Assembly (NCBI GenBank): GCA_020634755.1 | Contig: JACKBC010000021.1 | Span: forward strand, 47,448-111,447 | DNA length: 64,000 bases | DNA from: Caldilineaceae bacterium | Lineage (GTDB): Bacteria; Chloroflexota; Anaerolineae; Caldilineales; Caldilineaceae | Direction: 5' to 3' | Part shown: positions 17,576 to 26,768 of the stretch, in pieces | How positions within the stretch are numbered: the stretch's first letter is position 1 | How the letters are laid out: each line of letters starts with the position of its first letter | The notes under the pieces: model-generated | What the model was told of the DNA's origin: nothing | What the model saw: only the letters and a program-made list of their open reading frames with translations | The model's database searches: none | Made by a program: the position numbers and the translations under genes

Positions 17576-18913
17576 CTATCGGACCAAACGGCGGAATGGC
17601 TCCTTGCTCACGTCAGCCACCAACAGTCGATCCAGCGCGTCATTTTCCAAGCCACTTTTGATTATCGCAAAGGCGGCTCTGGCGGCAGCGGCCGTCTGTT
17701 CAATATCCGCATCGGTGTGGGCCAGAGTGGCCTTAAACGACATATACGTATGAATTCCGCGGCGCGCCATTTCTTGAATAAAGAGGGTTGAAACTTTGCG
17801 GGCATCAATGCCGGCTGGAACTTCAATATTGACCACCGGATTGCTGTGCAGCCCGATACAGCGGCCCGGTAAACCCACATCGGCCATGGCCGCATTGAGG
17901 GCCAGGCGTAGCTTTTCGCCAATTTCGCGAAAGCGTGTTTCAGCATCGCGTCGTTTCAATTCGCGGATGGTGGTTAACGATGCCACCAGACCAATGTTGT
18001 CGCTCCAATATGAGCTGGAGATAAACATGCGCGCCGCCGGCTCCATGACGGCCCGCGCACCCACCACCGCCCCCATGGGGTAGCCATTCGACATAGCCTT
18101 GGCCACTACCGTCATATCGGGCGTAACGCCCACAATGCTTTGGATGCCGCCAATGGCCTGCCGCCAGCCGCAAGAAACTTCGTCGAAAATCAGGATCACA
18201 TTGTGGGCGCGGGCTAGCGCTTGTACCCCCGCAAGATAATCGGCAGGCGGCAACGTGGAGCGGGCCGGCTCCATCATGATGGCCGCCACTTCTCCCCCAT
18301 GTTGCTCGAGTAATTCCGCCAATTGGGCCAAGTTGCCATAGCTGAATGGGATGACAGTGCCCGCCAGCGCCTTGGGAACGCCAATGGGCTCAATGCCGGC
18401 AAAGGGGTATTCACCGCTCTCCGGATCTACACCAAAATTCGCTGCTTGATACCAATCGTGCCAGCCGTGATAGCCACAGATGAGAATCTTATCGCGACCG
18501 GTGGCGCCGCGCGCTATGCGCGCCGCCACGGCGCACGCCTCACCGCCGCCCTTGGTATAGCGCACCATTTCGGCGCTGGGCAGCGTGGCGCACAGCTCTT
18601 CGGCCAGCTCCAGCTCCAGTGGACTATTGAGTGTGTAAAGGCTGCCGCGGTCGATCTGCTCTTTGACTGCATCATCCACTGCTTCATCGGCATGGCCCAA
18701 AATCACGGCGCCCACGGCGTTGACCCAATCAATATATTCGTTCTCATCCACATCAATAAAGCGTGAACCCTTGGCGCGCTGCGCATAGACCGGGCTAACG
18801 CCGCGCGCAAACTGATCGGCGCGGCGGCTGATCAGCTGCGTCCAGCCGGGGATCAGTTCACCGGCGCGCGCATAAAGCGCCTGCGAGCGCGCGGTCTCTG
18901 GATAGATAGACAT
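17576..18913 (-). CDS. Class-III aminotransferase (glutamate-1-semialdehyde aminomutase-like)
   Basis: 445 residues; ATG at 18913 with AGGAG about 7 nt upstream. This is a PLP fold-type I enzyme of the class-III family. The PLP lysine is Lys272 in VVAKAMSNGYPMGA and the pyridine-binding Asp is Asp244 in LIFDEV. It also has KGGGEACAVAARIARGATGR and the GYHGWHDWY motif. The closest general resemblance is to HemL-like proteins, but members of this branch beside sugar genes are often aminotransferases for other substrates, so I give no symbol. It is transcribed alone. An inverted repeat 46-98 nt upstream (18959-19011) could be an operator. Confidence 0.85.
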   Translation of the reverse strand: MSIYPETARSQALYARAGELIPGWTQLISRRADQFARGVSPVYAQRAKGSRFIDVDENEYIDWVNAVGAVILGHADEAVDDAVKEQIDRGSLYTLNSPLELELAEELCATLPSAEMVRYTKGGGEACAVAARIARGATGRDKILICGYHGWHDWYQAANFGVDPESGEYPFAGIEPIGVPKALAGTVIPFSYGNLAQLAELLEQHGGEVAAIMMEPARSTLPPADYLAGVQALARAHNVILIFDEVSCGWRQAIGGIQSIVGVTPDMTVVAKAMSNGYPMGAVVGARAVMEPAARMFISSSYWSDNIGLVASLTTIRELKRRDAETRFREIGEKLRLALNAAMADVGLPGRCIGLHSNPVVNIEVPAGIDARKVSTLFIQEMARRGIHTYMSFKATLAHTDADIEQTAAAARAAFAIIKSGLENDALDRLLVADVSKEPFRRLVR

Positions 18914-19462
18914 TGTTTGCTCCTGCGGTCTGTTCCTTGTCTTATACAGATCACCCCTAAACGTGGCATAAATGCAGGTTATTCTTCTTCAAGGCCATTT
19001 GTGCCACGTTTAAATGATTTGTCTATTAGGACGGTTCGAAAGTGATTTGCTTTCATTATAATAAACCTGCGGCTGACGCGGAAAAGCGGTCTCAAGCGCT
19101 GGACATCCGTTGGTATCACCAAATTTGTGAGCAGCTTGCTCTGCTAAATTCCCCTGATTGCACGCAAAGATCACCTGTGCTAGACTGCATGTTAATCCGT
19201 GCGCAACGGCCAATCTCCCTATGGGCTCGTTGCGCTTTCAAACATTTGGACTTATGCAAGCCCGGCCTAAAAATTGCCAGGTCTGCCAAGCCGTTCAGTC
19301 TTGGCGATGCACAGGCGCTGCGTAAGTCGTGACATGTAACCTCTTTTTAACCAACGACCAGTAGCGCGCAATAGCAAAAGATAGGACGGCGGCAGAAAGC
19401 GAGACCGTCACCTATATCGCCAATGCCGCTGCGCTGTATAAATCACAGAAAGTAAACACATC
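18914..19462. other. Gene-free spacer (549 nt)
   Basis: Apart from the inverted repeat at 18959-19011 and an AT-rich stretch (ttcattataataaa near 19055) that could be a promoter -10 region, I see no gene or repeat. Confidence 0.45.
18959..19011 (-). promoter_or_regulatory. Widely spaced inverted repeat upstream of the aminotransferase gene
   Basis: AAACGTGGCATAAATG (18959-18974) and the complement of CATTTGTGCCACGTTT (18996-19011) agree at 15 of 16 positions. The centres are 37 nt apart. The position suggests a paired regulator site; this is inferred from symmetry only. Confidence 0.45.
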
Positions 19463-20200
19463 ATGACCCAAGACAGACCTGGTTACGACGATACCCCCAT
19501 GATCCCCGGCTCTTCGTATCGCGTTCACGATAAAGCGCGGCCCCGACCCCGGGTGGTCGCGCCGGGCGCGGAAAATCACCTGCCGCCCTCCGATGCTGTT
19601 GTGCTCTTTGATGGCGCAGATCTTTCCGGCTGGCGCGGGCGCGATGGCGCGGCACAGTGGAAAGTGGAAAATGGCTATATGGAAGTGCTTCCCGGTACGG
19701 GCGGCATAGAGTCCAAAACGCACTTTGGCGACTGTCAGCTGCACATTGAATGGGCGGCGCCGGCCGTGGTCAAAGGCGAGTCACAAGGGCGGGGCAACAG
19801 CGGCGTCTTCCTCATGGGGCGCTATGAAATTCAGGTGCTAGATTGCTATGATAATCCAACCTATGCGGACGGCACCACCGCGGCCATCTACGGTGAATAT
19901 CCGCCGCTGGTGAATGCTTGCCGCCAACCCGGCGCCTGGCAGAGCTACGATATTGTGTGGAAAGGGCCGCGTTTTGATGGCGATACGCTCATCCGCCCAG
20001 CCGCGGTGACCGTTTTCCATAACGGCGTGTTGGTTCATCTGGACCAGCCGCTGATCGGCCCTACCGGTCATCGCAATGTGTATGCCTATGAACCCCAGCC
20101 GGAGACCGGACCGCTGGCTTTGCAAGATCATGGAGACTTGGTGCGCTTCCGCAATATATGGTATCGACCGCTCACCAACTATGATGAGGGCGGCGCATAG
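19463..20200 (+). CDS. DUF1080 (3-keto-disaccharide hydrolase-like) protein
   Basis: 245 residues; ATG at 19463 with weak AGAAAG upstream. Concanavalin-like DUF1080 marks are LFDGADLSGWRGRDG, WKVENGYMEV, a QLHIEWAAP strand, the signature GRGNSGVFLMGRYEIQVLD, and a closing GPLALQDHGDLVRFRNIWYRPL. Characterised members hydrolyse 3-keto-glycosides; others are carbohydrate-binding. No signal peptide is present, so a cytoplasmic role is likely here, which is less usual for the family. Neighbouring sugar-type enzymes (transketolase-like, aminotransferase, dehydrogenases) fit carbohydrate processing. Confidence 0.82.
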   Translation: MTQDRPGYDDTPMIPGSSYRVHDKARPRPRVVAPGAENHLPPSDAVVLFDGADLSGWRGRDGAAQWKVENGYMEVLPGTGGIESKTHFGDCQLHIEWAAPAVVKGESQGRGNSGVFLMGRYEIQVLDCYDNPTYADGTTAAIYGEYPPLVNACRQPGAWQSYDIVWKGPRFDGDTLIRPAAVTVFHNGVLVHLDQPLIGPTGHRNVYAYEPQPETGPLALQDHGDLVRFRNIWYRPLTNYDEGGA

Positions 20201-20325
20201 GAAACTTATCTCGGCCATTGATGCCACAGGCTGATACGTATTAACAAAATAGTACGGGTATCCCAGAAGTTCGACTTCTCCGAGAAGTTGAACTTCTATG
20301 CCGGTGTTAATTTATAAATCTGCAA

Positions 20326-20412
20326 AAGCCTGCGTCTGCTAGAGAAAGCCCGCCAAAGCAAGCTATTTCGAGAGTGCGCTTTAGCGTACTTTGGCTGATA
20401 GGCGCTGGTTTC
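20326..20412 (+). repeat. Repeat family B copy 1
   Basis: Begins aagcctgcgtctgctag, then gagtgcgctttagcgtactttggctg and ends ggcgctggttt. It matches 26769-26854 along its length. Confidence 0.75.
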
Positions 20413-20466
20413 AACCCGTGCCGGCGTATTACCGGTTTACTTTGTTAATGTTCATAAACCCGTGGC

Positions 20467-20553
20467 TATACTGCGGCTGAGATGAGAACCGGAGTTTTCT
20501 ACTGCCTCAACCGGAGTGATAAAACTCCGGTTCTCATTCAGAGCTGAGTATAA
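20467..20553. repeat. Repeat family A copy 2
   Basis: 87 bp with near-perfect inverted arms (gagaaccggagtttt and aaaactccggttctc). Ends are tatactgcggctgag and ctgagtata. Confidence 0.85.
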
Positions 20554-20564
20554 TACGAGAAAGC

Positions 20565-20636
20565 GGTTGAGACCGCTTGACATTTAGCCGCTGCGGCGGT
20601 TTCTCGCTGTCAGTTGCCGGATTTATCCGTTGCTAA
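20565..20636 (+). repeat. Repeat family F copy 1
   Basis: Contains ccgcttgacatttagccg and, further on, gccggatttatccgttgct. It matches 25462-25530. Confidence 0.6.
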
Positions 20637-20738
20637 CGCGCAGCACGCGGGCGCCCTACGTCATCAGGCGGCAAATGTTGTACTGCGCTCAGAAAACGGG
20701 TAAACTTGCACTGTTAACAAACCCACTATTTCATAATT

Positions 20739-20761
20739 AGTACACCGCAACGGTGTTGGCG
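20739..20761 (-). repeat. Repeat family E copy (cgccaacaccgttgcggtgtact on the minus strand)
   Basis: The same motif on the plus strand is at 27617-27639; shorter versions lie at 10744 and 16336. The flanking ~60 nt also match the 27.6-kb copy loosely. Confidence 0.6.
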
Positions 20762-20955
20762 ATACAGGCGTCGGTCCAATCTGTTGAATCCGACTCTATC
20801 TCTTGTCGTTGCGATCTACTCATAATACTCACGACGTACGTAGCGCCTGCGGATGCATGCGCCGGCTCGTTTGCACGCCATGTCTACTTGCGCAAAGTGT
20901 TCTGGCTTTGCAGGGGTGCGTATGTCCAAACTTTGTTAAAGGGGAACCATTTGCA

Positions 20956-23478
20956 ATGAGTACCAATTCACACATATCTCCCGTTGCGCCGCTGAACACA
21001 GATTACGACCGCGCGCGTCTTGAAGATATTGGCTACATGACCTGCATGACGCTTACCCTGCTGGGCAATTACGCGCAAACCGGTCACTTTGGCGGGCCAT
21101 TGGCCTATACGCCCTATAATGTGGCGCTGCATCTGGCCGGCCCCCAATTGGGCGGCCTGCGTTACGACTACCGCCGACCCAAACATCCCTTCTGCGACAA
21201 ATTTATGTTGGCCGGTGGCCACAACATTCCCACCGGCTATGCGCTTTGGATGATCATGGGCGAAGCGTTGGCGCGCAAATATGCCGCCACGGGCGACAAG
21301 CGATACTATGTGGATCCCAATGTGGCCATGCTGGGTATTGACGCATTGGGGTTCCGCCGCGGCGCCGGCGCGCTGAAAACGCTGTTGAGCGAGCACGGGC
21401 TGACCGATCACCCGCTCTTTGCCCAGGCCAAAACCCGCGGCATCCGCGCCCTGTCCGGTCACGCCGAATCGATTGATGTGACCAACGACGTGAATGGCGG
21501 TCCCTCGGGGGTAGGCATTGCTTCGGCGGCGGGGAAAGCCGCTTTTTGGGACTTTATCGGCGCCCCGCACGATATCAAAGTGATCGGGTTGGAAGGCGAA
21601 TTTGCCATGACTGCCGGCCACGCCCAGGAGCTAAAGACGCAAGCGCTGGCGCTGCAAAACGGCAAGCGGCTGCGCATCCTGCTCTCCATCAACAACGCCG
21701 GCATTGACGACGCGCTGCTGGGCGGCGTGATCGATGAGAAACTTGCCGCGGGCTATAACTTGGTGGAACAGTGGACTTCCTACGGCTGGAATGTGTTCCA
21801 GATCGAAAACGGCAATGACTATGATCAGATTGTGGCGGCGCTCAAAACCATGGAAGATTGGGATCCAAGCGATCGCCGCCCCATGGTGCTCTTTGGCAAC
21901 ACGGTCAAGGGCTACTGGCCAGGCGCCGTCAACGGCGAAATTCCCGGCTATGGCGATCAGCTGGTGAGCTATGCCAGCCATCCCTACGCCATGAGCATGA
22001 ATTCGGACTATTTTATCGCCTTGGCCGAAACGTTTGAACACCAATTTGAAGTTGAATTTGACGGCATTCGCAACGGCGCCGTTAAAGAGGAGCGCGCGCG
22101 GCTGCTCCAATTTAAAACCAATATTGATGTCGTCATGTCTCTGCTGGACCAAAACGGCCTGGGCGACTGGCTGGCCGATCGCTTGGTGGGCATCGGCGAT
22201 ACATTGCACGATGACGTGCCGCTGCGCATTGACAACAGCCGCGATCCATTCCTAGACGACCGGCTTCAGGTGCAAAATCTGCCCGTGGAGCCGCAGCGCG
22301 TCACCGTGACCAACTCGGTGTCCGGCGCCTCCAAAGAAGTGGGCATCTCTCTGTTCCGCAAGGCGGGCGAAAATGCCGGCACCCGGCGCGCCATTTCCGA
22401 GATCATCAAATGGGTAAATTACGTCACCGACAATCGCTTTCTGACCTTTGCCGCCGATCTCTCCGGTTCCATCAATGTAGAAGGCGGCAGCCTGTGGGGT
22501 CACTATAATCCCGACACGAACCCGCTGGGCACGCGCGTCAAAGCCACAATTCAAGAGGCGGGCAATGCCTCTTCGGCCATTGGGTTTGCCACCCAAAGCG
22601 CATCGCTGGATCCGGAGAAATTTGCCGGCGTGTGGACGTTGAGCGGCACCTACGGCGCATTTACGCCGCTTATGTATTTGCCGGCGCGCGTCTGGAGCCA
22701 GCAGAGCCAAGATAGCTGCTTCCGCATGGGCGTGCTGCACATTCTGGCTGGCCATTCCGGCCCAGAGACCGCGGCCGATGCGCGCACCCATTTTGGCATC
22801 TTTTCGCCCCAGGTGTGGAAGCTCTTCCCGCGCGGTCAGGCCATTCATCTGAGCTTTTGGGATTACAACGATGTGGCGCCCGGCTACTTTGCCGCTGCCG
22901 CCATTGCCGCCCGCGAAGCCAAAGTCAGCGTTATTACGCTGGAGGTGGCGCGGCCCGACTTCCCGGTGGCCGACCGCAGCACTTTTGCCGACACCGATCT
23001 GACTGCCGCGGCCAAGGGGCTCTATGTGATCCGCGATTTCGCACCAGATCAGCCGCGACATGGCTATGTGATCGTGCAGGGGTCCAGTTCGACGGTGAAT
23101 TTGCTAAAGGCATTGCCCAAGCTGGAAGCCGCCGGCATCAACGTGAAGGTGGTTGCCGCTATTAGCGAGGAGCTATTCGATCGTCAATCTGCCGCATATC
23201 GCCACAGCGTGCTGCCGCCCGAGGCCCTTTATGATGCAATGGTGGTGAGCACCGGTACGCGCCGTTCCATGCCCATCCGCGATTTGGGGCCGTTAACCGA
23301 TGCCTATTCGCTGACATCAGACTGGGATAATCAATGGCTCACCGGTGGCCTTGAGCCAGATGTGATTGCCGAAGCGCATCTCGATCCAGAGTCAATTTTG
23401 GCCGGGATCAAGCGCTTTGCTGAGGCGCGGTCCGAGCGGCTGGATCAACAGCGCGACATGTTGGCTGCTTTGGGGTAG
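20956..23478 (+). CDS. Transketolase-like thiamine-diphosphate enzyme
   Basis: 840 residues from the ATG at 20956, chosen for AGGGGAACC upstream; an upstream in-frame extension lacks a ribosome site. It has an N-terminal ThDP-binding half (DKFMLAGGHNIPTGYALW, GGPSGVGIASAAGKAAFWDF, GLEGEFAMTAGHAQE, INNAGIDD), a central pyrimidine-binding half (LSGTYGAFTPLMYLPARVW, ILAGHSGPETAADARTHFGI) and a C-terminal transketolase-like domain. The usual GDG of the ThDP motif reads GLEGE, so the cofactor site departs from consensus. It is longer than ordinary transketolase (about 660 residues). It probably transfers a two-carbon unit between sugars, but the substrate is unknown. It ends in a strong hairpin. 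Confidence 0.8.
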   Translation: MSTNSHISPVAPLNTDYDRARLEDIGYMTCMTLTLLGNYAQTGHFGGPLAYTPYNVALHLAGPQLGGLRYDYRRPKHPFCDKFMLAGGHNIPTGYALWMIMGEALARKYAATGDKRYYVDPNVAMLGIDALGFRRGAGALKTLLSEHGLTDHPLFAQAKTRGIRALSGHAESIDVTNDVNGGPSGVGIASAAGKAAFWDFIGAPHDIKVIGLEGEFAMTAGHAQELKTQALALQNGKRLRILLSINNAGIDDALLGGVIDEKLAAGYNLVEQWTSYGWNVFQIENGNDYDQIVAALKTMEDWDPSDRRPMVLFGNTVKGYWPGAVNGEIPGYGDQLVSYASHPYAMSMNSDYFIALAETFEHQFEVEFDGIRNGAVKEERARLLQFKTNIDVVMSLLDQNGLGDWLADRLVGIGDTLHDDVPLRIDNSRDPFLDDRLQVQNLPVEPQRVTVTNSVSGASKEVGISLFRKAGENAGTRRAISEIIKWVNYVTDNRFLTFAADLSGSINVEGGSLWGHYNPDTNPLGTRVKATIQEAGNASSAIGFATQSASLDPEKFAGVWTLSGTYGAFTPLMYLPARVWSQQSQDSCFRMGVLHILAGHSGPETAADARTHFGIFSPQVWKLFPRGQAIHLSFWDYNDVAPGYFAAAAIAAREAKVSVITLEVARPDFPVADRSTFADTDLTAAAKGLYVIRDFAPDQPRHGYVIVQGSSSTVNLLKALPKLEAAGINVKVVAAISEELFDRQSAAYRHSVLPPEALYDAMVVSTGTRRSMPIRDLGPLTDAYSLTSDWDNQWLTGGLEPDVIAEAHLDPESILAGIKRFAEARSERLDQQRDMLAALG

Positions 23479-23507
23479 GAAGCGCAATTATCCGCCTCCC
23501 ATAACGA

Positions 23508-23564
23508 CACACAAAGCCGCCATGCCGCCAAGCAAATCACTTGGTGGCATGGCGGCTTTGTGTG
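23508..23564 (+). terminator. Long hairpin after the transketolase-like gene
   Basis: 25-nt arms (CACACAAAGCCGCCATG... with its complement, one G-T pair) and a 7-nt loop, starting 30 nt after the stop. It is GC-rich with only a weak T run, so it may also stop or stabilise the mRNA. Confidence 0.7.
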
Positions 23565-23603
23565 CTATTTACGAATATATATTGTGACTACCCAGCTGTA
23601 GCC

Positions 23604-23692
23604 TGAGCTTGTCAGCTCACGATGTGGTGTTGCTCTGCAACCGTTTCACGAGCTGCAAAGCGACAAGGCATAGGCGGGCTTCGACAAGCTCA
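23604..23692. repeat. Inverted pair of TGAGCTTGTCGAAG-type cores
   Basis: A partial core TGAGCTTGTC at 23604 and a full reverse core CTTCGACAAGCTCA at 23679-23692, between the ends of two convergent genes. Confidence 0.55.
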
Positions 23693-23712
23693 GCTCTCGA
23701 GGACCTGATATA

Positions 23713-24906
23713 TTACGCCCGGCCACGCAACATGCCGTGCCAATACATGGCGGGCAGCGCATACTTCTTCATGAGGTACATGCTGTGCCGTTCCTTGGCC
23801 TGATTGAACGGGAACGTTTCGTCTGGGTTGCCGTCATAATCGAACTCGGCCAGCACCAGCGTGCCGTAACCAGTGACCACGGGACAGGATGTGTAGCCGT
23901 GGTATTGAGCCACCGGTGTCTTGCCGCTACGCACCGCCATGAGATTCTTGACCAGCACGGGCGCCTCTTTGCGAATGGCCGCACCGGTCTTAGAGGTGGG
24001 CAGACTGCTGGCGTCTCCCAGCGCAAAGACGTTGGGGTAGCGCACATGGCGCAGCGTAAATTTGTCTACGTCTACCCAGCCTTCGGCATTGGCCAACGGG
24101 CTGACTTTGAGGAAATCAGGCGCGCTCATGGGCGGCGTTACGTGGATCATATCGTAATGGGCGGTCACCGTTTCGTCTGTTCCCACCTTCTTGAAAACGG
24201 CTTCTTTCTGGTCGGGATGTAGCGCAATCAAGTCGTGTTGGAACCAAGTTTCAATGCCTTTGCGCGCCACGACCTCTTCCAGCGTTTTACGATATTTCTC
24301 CACGCCAAAAATGCGTTCCCCCGCCGACGCAAAGACGACGGTGCTTTTGTCGCGCACGCCGTGTTGGCGGAAGTAATCTTCGGCCAGATAAAGGATTTTC
24401 TGCGGCGCGCCGCCACATTTGATGGGCGTTCCCGGCATGGTGAAGATGGCCGTGCCGCCCTTAAAGTTGCGAATATTTTCCCAAGTTGATTCGACGGTAG
24501 CGTAATCATAGTTGCTGCAAACGCCCGTGCCCGGTTTGCCGACCGATTCCTTCAAGCCCGGGATTTTGTCCCAATCAATTTGGATGCCCGCGGCCACCAC
24601 TAAATAATCGTAGCCAATGGCGCGGCCGCCGCGCGTCGTAACCTGATTGTTGTCCGGGTCAAACGACGCGACGGCATCGGGGATCCAGTCAACGCCAGCG
24701 GGGATGTAATCCGCCTCGTCGCGCTCGGAAACCTCTTTGGGCACCACGCCACCGCCCACCAGCGTCCAGATGGGCTGATAGTAATGTTTCGTCGATGGCT
24801 CGATGATGGCCATTTCCGGCGGATTGGTTTTATGTCGAAGCTGAGCGGCCACGGTAATGCCACCGGTGCCGCCACCAACAATTAAGACCTCATAGTGATT
24901 CTTCAT
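23713..24906 (-). CDS. Sulfide:quinone oxidoreductase-like FAD flavoprotein
   Basis: 397 residues; ATG at 24906 with AAAGGAG upstream, better than the longer in-frame starts. The N-terminal FAD site is VLIVGGGTGGITVAAQL, with the second dinucleotide-type glycine region and the FAD-contact motif NVFALGDASSLPTSKTGAAIR near the C-terminus. Candidate redox cysteines lie in TPIKCGGAPQK and GYTSCPVVTGYG, positions that carry the active cysteines in the SQR family. SQR oxidises sulfide at the membrane and passes electrons to quinone; related flavoproteins are persulfide or NADH dehydrogenases. It is transcribed alone. The terminal ~15 residues (MYWHGMLRGRA) could be a membrane contact. Confidence 0.8.
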   Translation of the reverse strand: MKNHYEVLIVGGGTGGITVAAQLRHKTNPPEMAIIEPSTKHYYQPIWTLVGGGVVPKEVSERDEADYIPAGVDWIPDAVASFDPDNNQVTTRGGRAIGYDYLVVAAGIQIDWDKIPGLKESVGKPGTGVCSNYDYATVESTWENIRNFKGGTAIFTMPGTPIKCGGAPQKILYLAEDYFRQHGVRDKSTVVFASAGERIFGVEKYRKTLEEVVARKGIETWFQHDLIALHPDQKEAVFKKVGTDETVTAHYDMIHVTPPMSAPDFLKVSPLANAEGWVDVDKFTLRHVRYPNVFALGDASSLPTSKTGAAIRKEAPVLVKNLMAVRSGKTPVAQYHGYTSCPVVTGYGTLVLAEFDYDGNPDETFPFNQAKERHSMYLMKKYALPAMYWHGMLRGRA

Positions 24907-25141
24907 AAATGTACTCCTTTGTGCGCATAACGGATGAGCCAATGCCACATTTTGCTGAGAGACGTGGCGAGTGTGCATCGCACTGGCCCCAAAATAAGAG
25001 CTATCGTGTCGGTCGGGGCGTTGCACACGGGTTTCCCAACATGGTTCACTGGCGTAGAGAATGATGCACACCCCTCATGTATCTAAAGAACTCACGCCCG
25101 CCGCGGATGTAAAATGCCCTGTTGGCTGCACTTCGCGCTCT

Positions 25142-25273
25142 GGTCTGTGGGCGGTTGTGCGTAGCACAGAGTCAACACACAATCTGATCTGTGGGCGGTT
25201 GTGCGTAGCACAGAGTCAACACACAATCTGATCTGTGGGCGGTTGTGCATAGCACAGAGTCAACACATAATCT
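25142..25273. repeat. Three tandem 44-bp repeats
   Basis: The unit begins gatctgtgggcggttgtg and ends gtcaacacacaatct. Unit starts are 25142, 25186 and 25230. There are only three or four differences among copies. Confidence 0.95.
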
Positions 25274-25461
25274 GCGCGCTCTACACGGCTGCGTAAGTTG
25301 TGAACATAAGTATATAGTATAGCGGTTTTGTATATACCACACCGTACGCCCGGCCAGTTGTCAACTAGCCAGCTGGATGACGGACTCTCCTGGCTAATTG
25401 GCCAGGCGCAGGTGGCTACCGTCTCTATCTGGCGTTCTGTATAGCACACCAGAATAATCGC

Positions 25462-25530
25462 ATACCGTTTGACATTTAACCGTTGTTGCAGCTTTTCGTT
25501 GCTTGCGGCCGGATTTATCCGCTGCTGCTA
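25462..25530 (+). repeat. Repeat family F copy 2
   Basis: Contains ccgtttgacatttaaccg and ggccggatttatccgctgct, matching 20565-20636. Confidence 0.6.
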
Positions 25531-25558
25531 TTACCTGTTCTGAAAAACCGGTATTGTG

Positions 25559-25586
25559 ATATACTGTCATGTACATGACGGTATAT
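25559..25586. promoter_or_regulatory. 28-bp palindrome upstream of the FHA gene
   Basis: ATATACTGTCATG, then TA, then the near-complement CATGACGGTATAT (one mismatched pair), ending 46 nt before the FHA start codon. Its place suggests an operator. Confidence 0.5.
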
Positions 25587-25632
25587 CCATCTCATTTCCT
25601 GTCTTGTTCCGGTCTTGGCCAAGGTTTTAATT

Positions 25633-26700
25633 ATGAAAAGTCATCGTTTGATCAGCAGCATATTTGTGATCACCACCGCCCTGGTGATCTGGCTCTCTGC
25701 GGGCTGGGCGCACGCCGCTGCCCACGCCACGCCGTTGCCCACGATTCACACGCTGGATGGGTGGCCGAAGATGCCGCACAATGCGCCAGTGAAGCCGGCA
25801 ATTACTGTGCAAAGCACCGGCGGTGAAACCAATGAAGCGGATACCGTCCGAATTCCAGGTTTGCAAGTCTCGGCGCCGCGGGCGATTCTCGTTTGGAGCT
25901 TACCCGTCTTGTTGCTGCTGATTGCGTACCTCATATATAGTGAGCGCCGGAACAGCCGTCGCAAACAGCACAGCGTCAAGCCGGAAGCGGCGGCCGGGAA
26001 TCCCCTTTTTGATCTGCAAGAGGAGGGGCGCGCGCCGGACGGCAAGCGCTATGAGCTCAACAGCGCTGACCAGAATCCGCCACAACGCCGTCAGCCCGAA
26101 GCGGCGCGGCAGACTCCCATCTCGCCTGCCGCGCCCCGCACGCCAAGCCAACATGCCCCTCGCGATGCCGCGCAGCACGGGCCTGCGGTTGATCTGCCCA
26201 CGCCTCCGCAAACGCGACCGGCGCAGCCAGCGCAAAGTGCGTCGTTTTGGGATGATGAAGACGATCTTGACAATGAACTCACCGTAATTCCACAGCGGCC
26301 CGTGGATGATGAAGCCACTTATCGCGTGCGCGAAGTGGAACGGCCCCTGATCGGTCATCTGGTCCGCACCACCAGCGACCCAAACTTGCCCAGAGAGCTG
26401 CCGCTCTATAGCCTCAATCCAGCGCCGGGCGAGCGGCGACAAATTCATATTGGCCGCCACAGCAAAAATAATACGGTGGTGATCAACGACCCGCGTGTTT
26501 CACGCGAACATGCGGTGCTGATTCAGCGCGACGAACAGCTTTACTTGCGCGATAATGGCAGCAGCGCCGGCACCTTTCTCAACTGGAAGCGCCTTAACCC
26601 GGGGGAAGAGCTGCTGCTGCGCCACAACGACTTGATAAGCTTTGGTGAGGTGGCCTATGAACTGCAGCTACAAAACGCAGAACCAAATTCCAGCGACTAG
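25633..26700 (+). CDS. Membrane-anchored FHA-domain protein
   Basis: 355 residues; ATG at 25633 with AAGG upstream. An N-terminal signal or anchor (SSIFVITTALVIWLSAGWAHA) is followed by a short external segment, a second membrane helix (ILVWSLPVLLLLIAYLIY, about 85-102), a Pro/Gln/Arg-rich linker of about 130 residues, and a C-terminal FHA domain. The FHA domain shows IHIGRHSKNNTVVIND, then RVSREHAVL, DNGSSAGTFLNWKRL and LRHNDLISFG, all expected for a phosphothreonine-binding fold. With this topology the FHA domain is cytoplasmic and may read Ser/Thr-kinase signals at the membrane. No kinase gene is in this window. Confidence 0.88.
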   Translation: MKSHRLISSIFVITTALVIWLSAGWAHAAAHATPLPTIHTLDGWPKMPHNAPVKPAITVQSTGGETNEADTVRIPGLQVSAPRAILVWSLPVLLLLIAYLIYSERRNSRRKQHSVKPEAAAGNPLFDLQEEGRAPDGKRYELNSADQNPPQRRQPEAARQTPISPAAPRTPSQHAPRDAAQHGPAVDLPTPPQTRPAQPAQSASFWDDEDDLDNELTVIPQRPVDDEATYRVREVERPLIGHLVRTTSDPNLPRELPLYSLNPAPGERRQIHIGRHSKNNTVVINDPRVSREHAVLIQRDEQLYLRDNGSSAGTFLNWKRLNPGEELLLRHNDLISFGEVAYELQLQNAEPNSSD

Positions 26701-26768
26701 ATTCTGTTGACGTGCTGTGTAAACTCGCGTTGATGATGGTTGCGTAAATAATTCGGTAATAGATACTG

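Larger units (their letters stand above)
20201..20955. other. Repeat-dense gene-free spacer (755 nt)
   Basis: It contains an AGAAGTT palindrome pair (20267-20298), then copies of repeat families B, A, F and E in that order. No coding region is supported. The end carries AAAGGGGAACC, the ribosome site of the next gene. Confidence 0.6.
24907..25632. other. Gene-free spacer (726 nt) with tandem and dispersed repeats
   Basis: It holds a triple 44-bp tandem repeat, a family-F copy and a palindrome just before the FHA gene. No ORF is supported. Confidence 0.6.
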
